Shown here one piece after another: positions 21,301-33,162 of a stretch of 64,000 bases of DNA (position 1 is its first letter; every line of letters starts with the position of its first letter). The DNA lies in assembly GCA_030144725.1 (NCBI GenBank), contig JASKMD010000019.1, positions 121,596 to 185,595 of the forward strand. Direction: 5' to 3'. Position numbers and translations under genes: made by a program. The notes below the pieces were generated by a model, which made no database searches, was not told the DNA's origin, and was given only the letters and a program-made list of their open reading frames with translations. The stretch comes from Haematococcus lacustris. Lineage: Eukaryota > Chlorophyta > Chlorophyceae > Chlamydomonadales > Haematococcaceae.

Positions 21301-24300
21301 GCGGTGGCTGTGCTGTGCCGGGTGCAGGTACGTGGGCGCTGAGCTGCGCAAGGGCCCAGACGGCAGCATGCTGTACGAGTGGCTGGCCTCCATGCCGCTG
21401 TCCAGGGCCAGGGCCGTGTACACTCAGCTGCTGGAGCACCACCCCCTGGCCATCAACACCCAGGTCAGGCAGCCCACTGGGTGGGGGACAGCAGACGCTG
21501 ATGCAGGGCCTGGTCACCACCTGCCCAGGTCAGGCAGCGCAGCACCCCTGCAGACCCACCCGCTAGCCCTCACAGCACCTGCACATTGGAGCTTAATGTC
21601 ACACAAGCTGACACACCTACTCCATCTATGTTTGCTTGTTGGCTGCTGTCAAGTTCTAAGCTCAAGGCTCCCCTCACCCCTCCACCCGTGTGTCCCCACT
21701 GCGTAGTCCAACACAGACAATGCAGGACTGGGGACAGCGTGGAGGCATCCGACCCTACACACACATCTGTGCAAGCCTTGGGTTGGTCAGGGTCAGAGCG
21801 GCGGTAGCGCCAGTCAGGGTGTGTGTGTGTGTGCATGGCTGCAGGACTCCCGCGGGTGGACCGTGTTGATGCACGCAGCGCACGACAGCAACCCGGAGAT
21901 CACCAAGCTCATCATAGGTGAGCTGCAGGGAAGCACCCCTGCGACCCCACTGTTGACGGTGGAGCCCCCCTGCGGGACCACAGCCAGCATCACCAGCTAC
22001 GCGCCACCACACACCTGCTCCTATACTGTGAGGGACTCTGCTGGTGCAGCTGAGACATGGACATCATGGCAATGATGGATGCCGTGCCCTCAGCAGCGCA
22101 GACCACACCCCCCACACCCAGCAGGGGCCCTTCCACGCCCTGGCTGATGCCGTTGCTGCTGCCCTTGCTGACCGTGCCTGCGCAGCCAACCTGTCGCCCC
22201 AGTCAGGCGTGCTTGGGCTCACCGCCTCCCTCCCCTGCCCCTCCCCCGGCATCGTGCTGGGCAGTGCAGCCAGCACCCCCAGCGACTGCCTCCCCCCCCT
22301 AGCCCAGCGCCTAGCCCAGGAGCAGGCGGGGTCAGGCAGCCCCCTCCACACCTCATCCACTCGCCACACCCAGGTCACACCACTGCAGCAGCCACTGTCC
22401 CGCCCCTCCCTGCCGGGACTGGCTGGTAGAAAGCCGTCCTTGGTCAAGTCGGGTGCAGGCGCTGGCGCTCGGCCTGTCCTTGAAAGCAGCCAGGAGGGCA
22501 GCAGCCATGGCAAGCCGCGCTCCAGCCCCACACTGCCAACCTCCCCGCCCAGCGTCAAGCTGCCGCTCACACACACTCACCGCGTGAAGCTGCAGGGGCC
22601 GGAGGAGGCTGGGCTAGCCAAGGAGAAGCCTCATGGCCAGCCAGGGCACCTGCCCAAGCTGCCAGCGTCTGCTCTAAAGAAGTCCCCCCAACCGCCCAGC
22701 CCTGAGCTGGCAGCCGCCACAGGCCAGCCGCGGGACATCTCCTGCCCTGACCCTGCCAGCCCGGCCCTGATGCCCGCGGGGGCTGAGGGGGAGGTGGGGC
22801 GGCAGGGAGCCGGGGCAGGGCAGGGGCCCCTGATGCCTGGTGCAGCCAGTGGGCCAGACACTGGGCACAGCCTGGATGATGAGCCGGAGCCGCCTGCCGC
22901 CCACCATGTCCCCGTCAGCCTGTCCGGGTCCCTCCACCTGTGGTGGGGCCGGCTGGTGAGTGCACGCAGTGTGACCTGCCTCATCAGCCCAGCAAGGTTG
23001 TAGTTTGTCTCAATGCCTCTCACCTACAAAGGGCCATGCTCAACACAGGGCCATGCAAGCAGCCCACTCCATGCAAGCAGCCCACCATGTGTGGTGCCTT
23101 GTTCACAAGGGGCGGGAAGGGTGGCTTGTGTGCCCCTTTCAGCCTCTCCCTTACACCCTGGCTTGCAGACCCACAGGCTAGGGCCATGACCACCCAGGGC
23201 TCTCACCCCTCACACACACACCACCGGCGTGACCTCAGCAAGACAACCCACATGCAGGCCTGCCACAGCTGCTACCCTCATGGCCCACAGACTGACCCTG
23301 ATGGCTGATAGGCGGATGCCGTGTTGTGATGTCATGATGCTAATGATGACAGTAACGGCGATTGCCAGCATGATGCGTGTGTTTGGCGGTGCAGTCTCGC
23401 GGCAAGCAGAGCAGCGGGAGCCTGCAGCGCACCTCCTTCCCCGGGGGGTCCGGGCAGCTGGGCGGCGCGCCGGCTGCGGGACCGCAGGAGCCCAACGCCG
23501 TGCGCATTGCCCTCAGTGCGGGCTCCGCTGACTGCGTGAACCACATCCTGGACGCTGTGCTCAGTGAGAAGGTGCGAGGAGGCCTGCCCTGCACCAGCAT
23601 CAGGTCATACAGCCCACCAGCTGCCCCTCAGCTGTGAGGGCAGCTGTGAGGGCACTGCCCACAAAGCTGCGCCGCTGCAGCGTTTCGCTGTGGTGTGATG
23701 TGGCGTGGTGCGGTGCTGGCGTGGGTGAGCTACGGCGCGCCTGGAGCCTGCGCTGCCGTGCGCTTGGCCGCAGCCCTGGCCGCAGCTGGGTGCGTGTGCC
23801 TGGTGCCTGGCGCTGGCTGCAGGTGACGCCAGGCTCGTATCACGCCATCACGCGTGCCCTGCCAGAGGTGGCTGAGAAGTACCCCACCAGTGGGTGCTGG
23901 GCCATGCGGGTAGCAGCGCAGTGGTGCAGCTTGTCACGTGATAAGATGCCCAGCGCTGTCTCGGCCTTACTTGGTCGACGACCTGCCCAGTGTTGAGGCT
24001 GAAGAGCAGGGCAGCTGGTGTGCAGCCGCTGCTGCCGCCATGGCTGGTTGCTTGGGCTCCAGCTTGGCAGTGGCTTGTGCATGGCTGCAGTGTGTGAGGC
24101 GTTCCTGACTGGGCTGCCGCTGCTGGTGCTGGGGGAGATGGAGATCCCCTCAACTCTGGCCGGCCAGGTCAGGGCCTATGCTGCTGCTGTCACCCTCACC
24201 CACCACCATCATCCTTACCACCACCACTACCAGCCTCACTACCAGCAGCAGCAGCAGCATGAGGAGGAGCAGCAGTAGCAGCACCTGGGCATTGGACTGA

Positions 24301-27300
24301 CGGCACGGCTGCCTGGTACACGCAGCCTCAGCTCAGTGCTTACATTGGTCCAGGGCTGTGCAGGCGGCCAGTCAGCCCTGGCGCTGTGCAGGGGGTCATT
24401 GTGGAGGCGGCCGCCTCCTACACTTCCTACAAGGAGGTGTGGCAGCAGGCCCTGGCGCTGGACAAGGTGCGCCGCTGACAGCACTGCATCAGCCTGCCCG
24501 GCAGCCAGGCCCCATCGCTGCTTCCACTTGGGTGCGGGAAGGAGCTGACAGCAGGCTGACCCTGCCCCTCACCCTGGTGATGCTGCAGCTGGCACGGCTG
24601 CCTGGGCAAGCAGCTCAGGCAGCTGGGGCAGGGCGGGCTCTCAGCATGGCCATGTCCATGTCATGCCCTGCTAGACAACTAGCGGTGCGGTCATCCTGCC
24701 CTTGCTGTCACTGCCCCTGCCCCTGCCCCTTGCCGCCCCTGCCCCTGCCCCTGCCCCTGCCCCTGCCCCTGCCCCTGCCCCTGCCCCTGCCCCTGCCCCT
24801 TGCCGCCCCTGCCCCTGCCCCTGCCCCTGCCCCTGCCCCTGCCCCTGCCCCTGCCCCTGCCCCTGCCCCTGCCCCTGCCCCTGCCCCTGCCCCTGCCCCT
24901 TGCCGCCCCTGCCCTGGAGCCCACACCGTGTAGTCCAGGCTTGCCACATTGGCCTACCTGTGTCACACCTGGCCACCTGCCCTCATCCTCCACCCCCTCC
25001 CACACACCCCTACGCTGTCGCTGCCCCCCTCACCCCCCTGCCCTGCCGCTGCCCCCCGCCTCTCCTTGTCCTGGTCAGGCATCAGCTGGTGGCGCCATGA
25101 TCGTGATGGAGGCCGCCATGGTGCGCCTGCCCCACGCCGCCTCAGTGGGCGCCGGCTCCTTGCTCAGCACCCTGGTGGAGTCCACTGTGCCGGTAAGCAG
25201 CAGCAGCAGCAGCAGCAGCAGGCCCGTGGGCACAGTGCAGCCAGGAGCCTGACACGGGCCCAGCCACCCTCTGACCACAGCCAGCACCCAGACACCCGCC
25301 CTGGGCTATGCAAGCAGCTGCGCATGCAGGGCGCATGCATGGCAGTGGTGCTGTGCTAATGTTTGGAAAGGCCATTGCCCAGCAGCCATTCTTGGCTGCG
25401 GCTGAGCAGCGCAAAGCAGCACCACCCCGACTGCAGTCTGTCAGTGCTGTGTGCTGCAGCCTTGCCACCTGATCCTGAGCAATGCTGGGCTGTGGCTGTC
25501 AAGGGGGGATGCTGGAGGCTGGCTGCAGCAAGCAACCAGGTCAGGGCCGCAGCGCCCCAAGCAGCAGCGCTGGCTGTCACTTGGCTGTGCTGCAGGTGGA
25601 GACGTTTGGCAGCGCCACCGTGAAGGCCATCATCGACTACAAGTGGAAGAGGTTTGCGCGCAGAAGGGTGCGACGACTCACTCCCTCTCAGCGGGCTGAG
25701 CCGCCATCACCATCATCACCATCATCACCATCCCCATCATCGTCATCGTCATCATCTCCTTTGTCATACATTGTTGTTGTTGTAGGCTAAACCATGGCAT
25801 GCTGGTGCCAGGGTAAGGGCAGCACGCTGTGTGCTGCAGCAATGCCCCAGTGGAGACCTACTGGGGTTGGGGTCTCAGCCTGCGTGCTGCAGCAATGCCG
25901 CCCACTAGCCAATGTCAGGCAACACGGATCACTGAAGCCTGGGGGCTGAAGCCTGGGGCTGAGCACTAGCGCGGCCGCAGCACTGGCACCAGTGCGGCTG
26001 AGGCAATGCAGTGATGGCTGGCAGGAGTCTCAATTGCACCGCTGTAGGGGTGCAGGGCACAGGGTCCCCGCCATCATGTGGCACACAGCGCCAGGCCGGC
26101 CCTGACCCTGAACCTGGTGATGCTGCAGCAGGTCCTGACAGCGGGCAGCGCTTCCCCCCTACCCTAACCCTAACCCTGACAGCGCCAGGCGGGCCTTCAG
26201 GCTCACACCTAGCTCCTGGCCCTGCCTGCCTGCCTCCCGCTCCTCCTGCTCGCCCCACCTCCAGATGCCTACCGCCCTGACCAAGCACCTCACCCCCTCC
26301 TGCCAGGCTGAGCCTCTGGCAACCCTGGCCTGGCACCCCTCTGCCGCACAGCCCCCAGCCCCAGCCCTCCAATGCACACCTGGGTGGCCCCCCTCCTCCC
26401 CCCTCCCTCCCCTCCCTGGTGTCAACCTCCCGGTCAGGGCTGGCCCTAACCCTAACCCTAACCACCACCCCTCCCTCCCCCCTCCTGCCCTGCCACAGAT
26501 CTACTCCAAGTCGCTGGTCTACCTCATCTACGTCCTCCTCTTCACCGCCTTTGCCGTCGTCATCGCGGACGACAAGCCCTTCCTCGCCTTCAACGACCTG
26601 CTGGGCTACGCCAAGGGGCGATCCATCGTCGCCCTGGCATGTAAGTCCGCCGCCAGCAGCCTGGCAGGACACCTCACCAGCCCTGCAGGCCCTCACAGCC
26701 ATGGCCATCATCCTGGGCAGCACATGCTGGCCATGCCACGCCCTCCCACCCACCACCACTACGCCTTGCACCCAGCCAGCAGCGCAGGCAGGCAGCGGGC
26801 GCCAAGGTCTCTGCAGCACCCTCACTCGCCACCTTGCCTTCCACAGCCTGCTGGGCAGCCTGACCCACGCACCACACAGCCTGGGCCAGCCCAGCCCGGT
26901 CCTCCCCCCTCCCCCTGGTGCTGTGGGTGAGGGGCCGTCCGGCCTGCAGGCCCCAGGTGCAACCCTTCCCCCCTCTCAGCTCAGCAGCCTGGTCAGCACA
27001 CCTAGACGTGGCTGCTGCGGTTGCCTGCAGGCATCCTGTTCCTGTTTGGCTTCTACTACATGGCCCAGGAGCTGTTCCAGTTGTACAAGCTGGGCGCAAG
27101 CGCTTACTTTGACAGGTGGGGGAGGGAGCCGCCCACTCCCACTCCCACTCCACCCCTCCCTCCTTCCTCCCCACGCCCTGGAACCCCCCCTTACCCCTAC
27201 CCCCACCCCTCCCTACCCCCCGCACACTCTGACTCCCTCCCCTGACCCCTCCCCCCTCCCCCGCTCCCCTGCTGCCCCCTCCACCTTTGCCTCCTGCCCC

Positions 27301-30300
27301 CTTCCCCCGCAGCTTCTGGAACCTGCTCGACCTGGCCTCGTACGGCGCCACCCTGGTGATCATGCCCTGCGTGCTGGCGCGCTACGGGGTGGCCCAGGGC
27401 CTGTTCGTGCCCGGCCTGGTGGCCATTGAGGTCATCCTGCTGTGAGTCACCGCCCAGGGGGGCCAAGGGGGGCCAAGAAGGGGCCAGGGGGGCAAGGGGT
27501 TCGGTCACGCACATAGGCGCCTACTCCCCTGCCCCCACCTGCCCTCACCTGCGGCCTCTGGCCCCCAGCCTGCACCCTACACCGCACCATGAGCTGTGCA
27601 GCCTCTGGGCTCTGCCGCTGCCATGCTGCCCCAGGCCACTGCCGCTGCCGCGTCGCCCCTGCCGCCAGGCCTCCTCTGTGGCCCGCTGCCGTGCAGGTGG
27701 ATCAAGCAGATGTTCTTTGCCCTGGCCATTGACGGCCTGGGCACCTTCATCTACATGACCATTGAGATCATCAAGGGCATGCGGTGGGGAGTGCTCACCA
27801 CACACACACACACACGCCTGCCTGCCTGCCCGCCTGTGCCTCATTGACAGCCAGCTAGCAGCCAGCCACGCCCCACACCTGCCTGGCCAGGTGCCCCTCC
27901 CCTCCCCCTCACACGGCCCGCCTGCTGTGCCCGCAGCTACTTCCTGCTGCTGCTGCTCATGCTCTTCGTCTCCTTTGGCGTGGCCTTCATGGTCCTGTTC
28001 CGGGGCCCGGGCCTGGCCGCCTACCTGCCTCCTGAGCAGGACCCGCTGCTGGCGGGCAACACACCCAGCCTGCCGGGCGCTGTGACCGCACCTCCCCCTC
28101 CTCCAGCTGGCAGCGCAGCCCCCGCAGCACCGGCCTCTGATGGAGCTGTGGTGGGTGCTGCCTGACAGACTGCCTGGCCTGGCCTGACCAAGTCTGTGAG
28201 GCTGTGTGGTACAATGCTGACAGACGGGTGCTATGTGCTGAGGTGGGAGGGGGAGGGGGAGGGGGAGGGGGAGGGGGAGGGGGAGGGGGAGGGGGAGGGG
28301 GAGGGGGAGGGGGAGGGGGAGGGGGACACTGGAGTGCCTTGCCCACCTCCCTCTAGCCTGCGCCTGCTTCCCTTGCCTTGCAGATGCTGTTCAACCATTA
28401 CGGTGACTTTGGCAGCGCGCTGCTGTCGGCCTTCCTGGTCATGTTTGGAAACGAAGACCCACGCAACGCCCTGCAGACAGACTGGCCTCAGGTGGGGTCA
28501 CCACACCACACCACACCACACCACACCACACCACACCACACCACACCACACCACACCACACCACACCACACCACACCACACCACACCACACCACACCACA
28601 CCACACCACACCACACCACACCACACCACACCACAGCACAGCACAGCACAGCACAGCACAGCAGCCGCATGCCTTGTGCCTTGTGCTTGTGCCAAACGCA
28701 GAGTGTGAGGCAGGGCCGTGACTCATTGCCTTCATGTGCCTTGATCGCCAGCCAGCAGCCGCAGCCGCACCCACGCACCATGCAGCCAGCAGCAGCCAGC
28801 ATTTGTGTAGTCAGGTATGAGACCCCACCATCTGTCTGCTGCGAGGCGGCCATTGTCCCGGCAGGGCGAGCCTTGCTCTATGGCGCATGGCCCACTGTCA
28901 CGCCCCTGGCCCCGTGCCTGCCCCTCCCCTCCAGGTCGCCACGGTGCTGCTGTGCCTCTACAACTTCACGCTGATTGTGGTGCTGCTCAACATGTTGATC
29001 ACGCTGATGGGCGAGGTGTACAAGAAGGTGGTGCGCAAGGAGGGTTTCGTGTTCCTGCAGGGCCGCGCTGAGCTCATCATAGAGGTGGGCAGCAGGGGGG
29101 ACGGGAGGGGGGGGGCAGGCGGGCCTTGGCCCTGGGAGGGGGGGGGGCAGCTGGCAGGCCTTTGACCTTACGGGGGAAGGGCGTGAGGGGCAGCAGCAAG
29201 GGCCAGCGGGGCAGGCTGGGGGTGAGGGGTGGGAGGGCAGCAGGAAGGCAGCAAGGGGTGATGGAGGAGGTGGATAGTGGTCCCAGGCGTTCCCCTCAGC
29301 CTTCCCTGTGCCATCCTGTGTGTGTGGTGTGTGGTGTGGTGTGGTGCAACAGGTTGAGAGCACCATGGATCAGAGCCAGGCCGTGTTCCAGGCGCCCCCC
29401 TACCTCCACATCCTGCGCCCTGTGGCCAAGCAGGCCCGCAGTGATGCCGCCGACACAAGCGGGGACAGCAGCAGCAAAGTGGAGGAGGTGGGTGCGCGGC
29501 TCCCCCGCTGCCAGGCCTCCCCTGGCTTCACCCCACACAGGACTAGCAGCTAGCTCAGCTTGTCACGGTCTGCTGCACGGGGCCAGGGCCAGCCGCCTTG
29601 CAAGCTGACCTTGACGTGTGGTGCAGCGCTGTGCTGCCCTGACCCCTGCCTTGGTCACCTGTTGGCAGCCCTGGTTCTGACCGGCAGCTACAGCTCTTCG
29701 AGCCACATTCTGACCTGGTTGCCTGCCATTGCCTGCCATGAACAGTGTGATGTAGTCTACTGACACCTTCTTGACCCACAGCGGGGTTACCAGCTGTCGG
29801 CAGGGGTGGTTGCGCAACTGCCACGGCCTGCTGACGTTTGCCATGTGGTGTGGTGTGGTGCTGCGCTGCCTCCACTCTGCAGATGTTGCTGCAGCTCCTG
29901 GCGGCGTCAGGTGCACCCGGGGGCGCTGCTCGTGAGGCCGCGGCCTTGGGGGCAGAGGAGCCGGAGGGCGACAACGAGTCGGACGATGACAAGGGCGGTG
30001 ACGGCAAGGGCGGTGAGCGCTCCTTCAAGACAGCACACACCATGCGGCAGAGCTTGAGGAGCGCGCCAATGACCGGGCTGCAGGTGAGGGGGGCGGGGGG
30101 AGGGGGAGGGGGGAAGGGGGGAGGGAGGAAGGGGGGAGGGGGAAGGGGGGAAGGGGGGAGGGGGGAAGGGGGGAGGGAGGAAGGGGGAGGGGGAGGGAGG
30201 GGTGAGGCCCGCCACGCCCCCAGCTCCAGCTGCTTGTCTTGGCGTCAGGCTGCCCAGCCGTGTCGTCTCGTGACAAGGAACACGCATCGTGACGCCTGCT

Positions 30301-30808
30301 GCTGGTCTCAAGCCTGCTGCCTGCTGCCTCTGTTACCACGCAGTCCGCGGGCAAGCAGATCAGCGACGCCACCTCCAGCAGCCATGATGCCGAGGCCGTG
30401 ATGCGCGAGCTGGGCACCCTGAGGCGCCTGATGGAGGGCATGGCCCTGCGCATGAAGGTGCTGGAGGCCAACAGCAGCTGGGCCCACCCCGCCCCCCCAG
30501 GGGCCCGCCTGGGGCGCCCCACCCCCCCACACGCCCCCACCCTGCCCCCCTCCAGCCCAACAGGCCCAGCCCCCTCCGCCCTGGACCTGCTCCGACTGCT
30601 GAAGGAGGACCTCACGCCGCTGCAGCTGGCGCCTGGAGCAGGCCCCGCCCAGGGTCACGCCAGGGGGGCTGCCAGGGCTGCAGCCGGCCCTCAGCCTGGC
30701 CCTGGGGCGGCGGGGGGGCGGATCGTCATGGGGTGCCAGGCCAGCAGGCCGGGTCAATGGGAGGGCAGCCCAGTGGCAGCGCCTGACCTGGCAGGGGTGG
30801 CGGGGTAG
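12330..30808 (+). CDS. WD40-ankyrin-TRP-type ion channel fusion, 40 exons, about 2,189 aa
   Basis: Forty exons keep phase without a break. Their starts are 12330, 12586, 13309, 13750, 14236, 14669, 15348, 15674, 16385, 16947, 17364, 17588, 18117, 18483, 18843, 19253, 19482, 20064, 20411, 20629, 20870, 21328, 21845, 22102, 23395, 23823, 24091, 24392, 25079, 25596, 26499, 27031, 27313, 27697, 27937, 28384, 28935, 29353, 29883 and 30344. Residues about 60-1070 form WD40 blades (GHVLLWAVDSG, DGKARLWDSAAG). Ankyrin-like units follow (DSRGWTVLMHAAHDSN, about 1116-1139, and about 1430-1600), split by a Pro/Ser-rich disordered insert (about 1140-1424). The channel spans about 1620-1925: S1 VYLIYVLLFTAFAVVI, S2 ILFLFGFYYMAQELF, S3 FWNLLDLASYGATLVI, S4 WIKQMFFALAIDGLG, S5 FLLLLLMLFVSFGVAF, pore FLVMFGNED, S6 TLIVVLLNMLITLMGE. 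The tail is acidic with a predicted coiled coil. TRP channels pass cations across membranes; the gating partner is unknown. The 5' start is uncertain. Confidence 0.85.
13966..14040 (-). repeat. Short interspersed repeat, reverse copy in channel intron 4
   Basis: The string around CAACATGGCAGCTACCTGAC and GTGGACTCAGCATGCC is a diverged reverse complement of the repeat at 42789-42888 and 53477-53577. It lies wholly inside the intron between exons 4 and 5 of the WD40-TRP gene. Confidence 0.55.
18288..18400. repeat. Interstitial TTAGGG array plus about 45-bp tandem units
   Basis: Between channel exons 13 and 14, about four perfect TTAGGG units (18288-18316) lie within a longer tandem repeat. The GCTGCGGGTCAACAGGCAGGGT unit occurs three times with spacers. 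TTAGGG-type telomeric DNA is reported for some Chlamydomonadales, but this tract is intronic, so it is an interstitial copy or a simple repeat that resembles telomeric DNA. Confidence 0.8.
18701..18795. repeat. (GGGGT)19 array in channel intron 14
   Basis: Nineteen perfect GGGGT units, G-rich on the sense strand and ending 47 bp before exon 15. Runs of four guanines at 5-bp spacing could form G-quadruplexes in DNA or pre-mRNA. Confidence 0.95.
19697..20062. repeat. (GGGCT)n and (GGT)n tracts in channel intron 17
   Basis: About ten GGGCT units near 19705-19753, a partial copy of the short interspersed repeat near 19815-19860, then a long GGT/GAT-rich tract to the acceptor of exon 18 (20064). 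The whole stretch is intronic. Confidence 0.8.
21072..21245. repeat. 24-bp minisatellite, about seven units, channel intron 21
   Basis: Units of CAGCAGCAGGGGCAGCAGAC plus 4 bp repeat head-to-tail without spacers. The array reads as Gln/Gly/Thr-rich on the plus strand but lies between well-supported exons 21 and 22, whose junction is in phase without it. Confidence 0.9.
24711..24917. repeat. (CCCCTG)n array in channel intron 28
   Basis: More than 25 CCCCTG hexamers with three regularly placed CCTTGCCG interruptions. They generate long Pro/Ala, Pro/Leu and Gly/Gln open frames on both strands that are not genes. Confidence 0.95.
28244..28326. repeat. (GGGGGA)n array in channel intron 35
   Basis: About 13 GGGGGA hexamers on the sense strand, just upstream of the pore exon (28384). 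Poly-Gly/Glu and poly-Pro frames across it are artefacts. Confidence 0.95.
28501..28660. repeat. (CCACA)27(GCACA)5 array in channel intron 36
   Basis: Twenty-seven CCACA units followed by GCACA variants start 9 bp after the exon 36 donor (28492). The transition from CCACA to GCACA at one end suggests a point mutation spread by slippage. Confidence 0.95.
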
Positions 30809-32276
30809 GGCTAAGGTTAGGGATGTGGGTTAGGGATGTGGGTTAGAGACCATGGCAGCAGCACAGGGTGGCAGGTAGGAGGGGACGGATAGTTCAGCTG
30901 AAGCAGTGCCCTGGGCTGTGAAGCCAGGAAGTCGCCCTCCCTCCCCACACGCCTGGCCTGCAATAGGCAGGTGGTGGCGCACACTGCTCAGGCTGGAGGC
31001 CACTGGGCTGCGTGTCTGCCCTGCCTGCCAGGCCCACAGGTTGAGACAGCTGGTGCGTGGTTGGCTGAGCCAACTGGCGGGGCAATGCTGACCACGGCAG
31101 CAGCCCCCCACGTCCCTCCCAGCCAGACCAGCCACACCACCACCTCCCAATCCCACACCAGAAAGTGTGATGCAGGCAAGCCAGGCCCAGCTGCCTGCCT
31201 GGTCCCCGCAGCGCAGCCCCCTGGCCCCTGGTGCGGACTGATGACACTGGTAGGTCTGCAGGGGGGCAAGGTGCGTAAGGTGAAGGTGAAGGGGTGGTGA
31301 AGGTGAAGGCGAAGGCGCGGTGCAGGTAAGCCGACTAGTGGCTGTGGGTGGGAGGGGTTCCTTTTATAGTCAATGTTCAAAAATGTTATTTTTTGGAAAT
31401 ATGACACTACACACTGACATATTCATACCCATGTAGGGGGTGCATGGGAATGCAAGCATTGCTGCACTTTCCACTGACCTACAGAGCACCGCCACAGGGT
31501 CCATGTCCCCATGCACATGGGTTGACTGGGCCAGGCTGGGGGCATGCATGGGCAGTGCTAGGCAACATCAAGTGGTTTATACCCACTGATCTGAAGCATG
31601 ACTGCAGCATGCGAGTGGACCTAGGCACCTAAGCTGGTCAGCTTGACCACCTAGGAACCACCCTGGTGGCTGCCCAGTTGCTCCACATGCCGCGGGCCCC
31701 TGTCAGTGGCCCTGCATTCATCCTGTGTCTGTGTTTGCCAGCTGGCCCCTTTATGGCCGGATGTGGGTCAGGCAGCTGGCATCAGGTTGGATAGGAATAG
31801 GGAGGGGGTTAAACGAAGTCGGGGGGGTGGAGGGGGGCTGATGTTGATGACAAGGGGGCTGATGTTGATGATGCTGATGTAGACGTCGGCATTATATTGT
31901 TCTGTGTCCAGGCTGGCTGGCCAGCTGCGTGAGGCGGAGGATGCGGGATGAGCATGACCTGCTTCTGAACGGGAAGGTGCCGGTGATGGCACGTTTCGTG
32001 AGGCCTAGTGGTGCATTGTACCTTGGCGGTGGGTTAGATGTGTGACCAGAACAGAGATCGGCTGCGGCTCCCCGGCATCTCCGCTTCTCATCGAAACCCG
32101 CAATCGCGACCACAAACCGCTGGTTCGCGTGTGCTCCTTTTAATGCTTTGCCGGCTTGCAAGGAAGTACCCTCGTGTTTGCTAGTCATACAGCTGGCTCG
32201 TGCGGGAGCGTGAATAAGCATCTCGACCGACTTTCCAAGTTAGGGTTCGGCATGTGTGTGACAAATCTGAGTATTT
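30809..32276. other. Intergenic region downstream of the channel gene
   Basis: No supported gene. The start contains two GGGATGTGGGTTAG repeats near 30818-30845 and the rest has no recognisable structure. A few open frames on both strands lack conserved motifs or plausible splice partners. Confidence 0.35.
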
Positions 32277-32757
32277 GTGTTTGCTTCGCGTTGCTGTTTT
32301 TCATGGCGAGGAAAGAATGACGTACCGGTGGGCCTAGACCAGTGCCGGAGGAAACCGACTTCGACATATTCGACCGCGACGAGGCACAGCCGCCAGAACT
32401 CACCGAGGCGCAGCGCAAAACAAAGGCTTCCGGAGAGGACCGCGCTGCCCGCGATAGAGATAACACCTCCCGCCCAGCACCTCACTACAGCCCAGCTCAC
32501 CGAAAACCTCCCGCAAGACCTGTGGGATGCCTTCCTGGCCGCTGCTCTGCCACGAGTAAAGGCCTGCAGCGAGCGGGCAGTGCTCCCTGCACGTAGCCGA
32601 CCAGCTCGACGAGCACGGCCAGCCCGTGTACACAGACATCCCAGTCTCCGCGGACCTGAAATGCAGAAATCTGTACCTACAGCTGTGCCGCAACCTGCCC
32701 GGAGACGAGAACACGCGGCCAAGGGCAGCAGTCGGCAAGGCAGATAGGGAGCCCACG
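32277..32757 (+). pseudogene. Frameshifted ORF of unknown family
   Basis: Three consecutive frames each read well for part of the length: PEETDFDIFDRDEAQPPELT (from 32343), then TTAQLTENLPQDLWDAFLAA (about 32480-32545), then VADQLDEHGQPVYTDIPVSA continuing to a stop at 32758. The natural reading moves frame twice with no splice signals at the switch points, so I read it as a broken gene or transposon ORF, or a region with sequencing indels. I do not recognise the family. Confidence 0.4.
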
Positions 32758-33162
32758 TGAACAAGGATGATGCAATTTCGACCGACGTCTGGAACCCCCA
32801 CCCTCAGACAATGGCGTATCTGACAAAGAGGCTTTGTAAGTATAGCAAGTGACAGGGTAAGGTGGGGATCTGTCGCATGGCGGGCAGAAGAAGAAGATTG
32901 CTCACGCCGCTTTAGCCGTCAACCATTAGGTTCAAGGAGGTGGCGGCCATGCCCAGCAAGGCGCACCATGCCAGTATCATTGGCTGTCGTTGTTGCACCC
33001 CCTGTCCTTGCCTCGCCTCGCACGGCACATCACACCCACAGCCTGAGCTGTAGTAACATAGCTGTTGGGGTGAGGAGCAGCATGGCAACGTGTTGCGCAA
33101 CGCAACTCCCCATTACTCCCCTTGCTGTCCATGTCAAGCATAATGCCAAGCATCATTGTCAG

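Noticed and set aside
22102..22955. Reading the long low-complexity stretch as a separate gene or intron
   Set aside because: Its ends are good splice sites and its length (854 bp) exactly preserves phase between exons 23 and 25, so I keep it as a disordered coding insert of the channel.
24711..24917. Pro-Leu/Pro-Ala and Gly-Gln repeat proteins on both strands
   Set aside because: Product of the intronic (CCCCTG)n array; flanking channel exons 28 and 29 join in phase without it.
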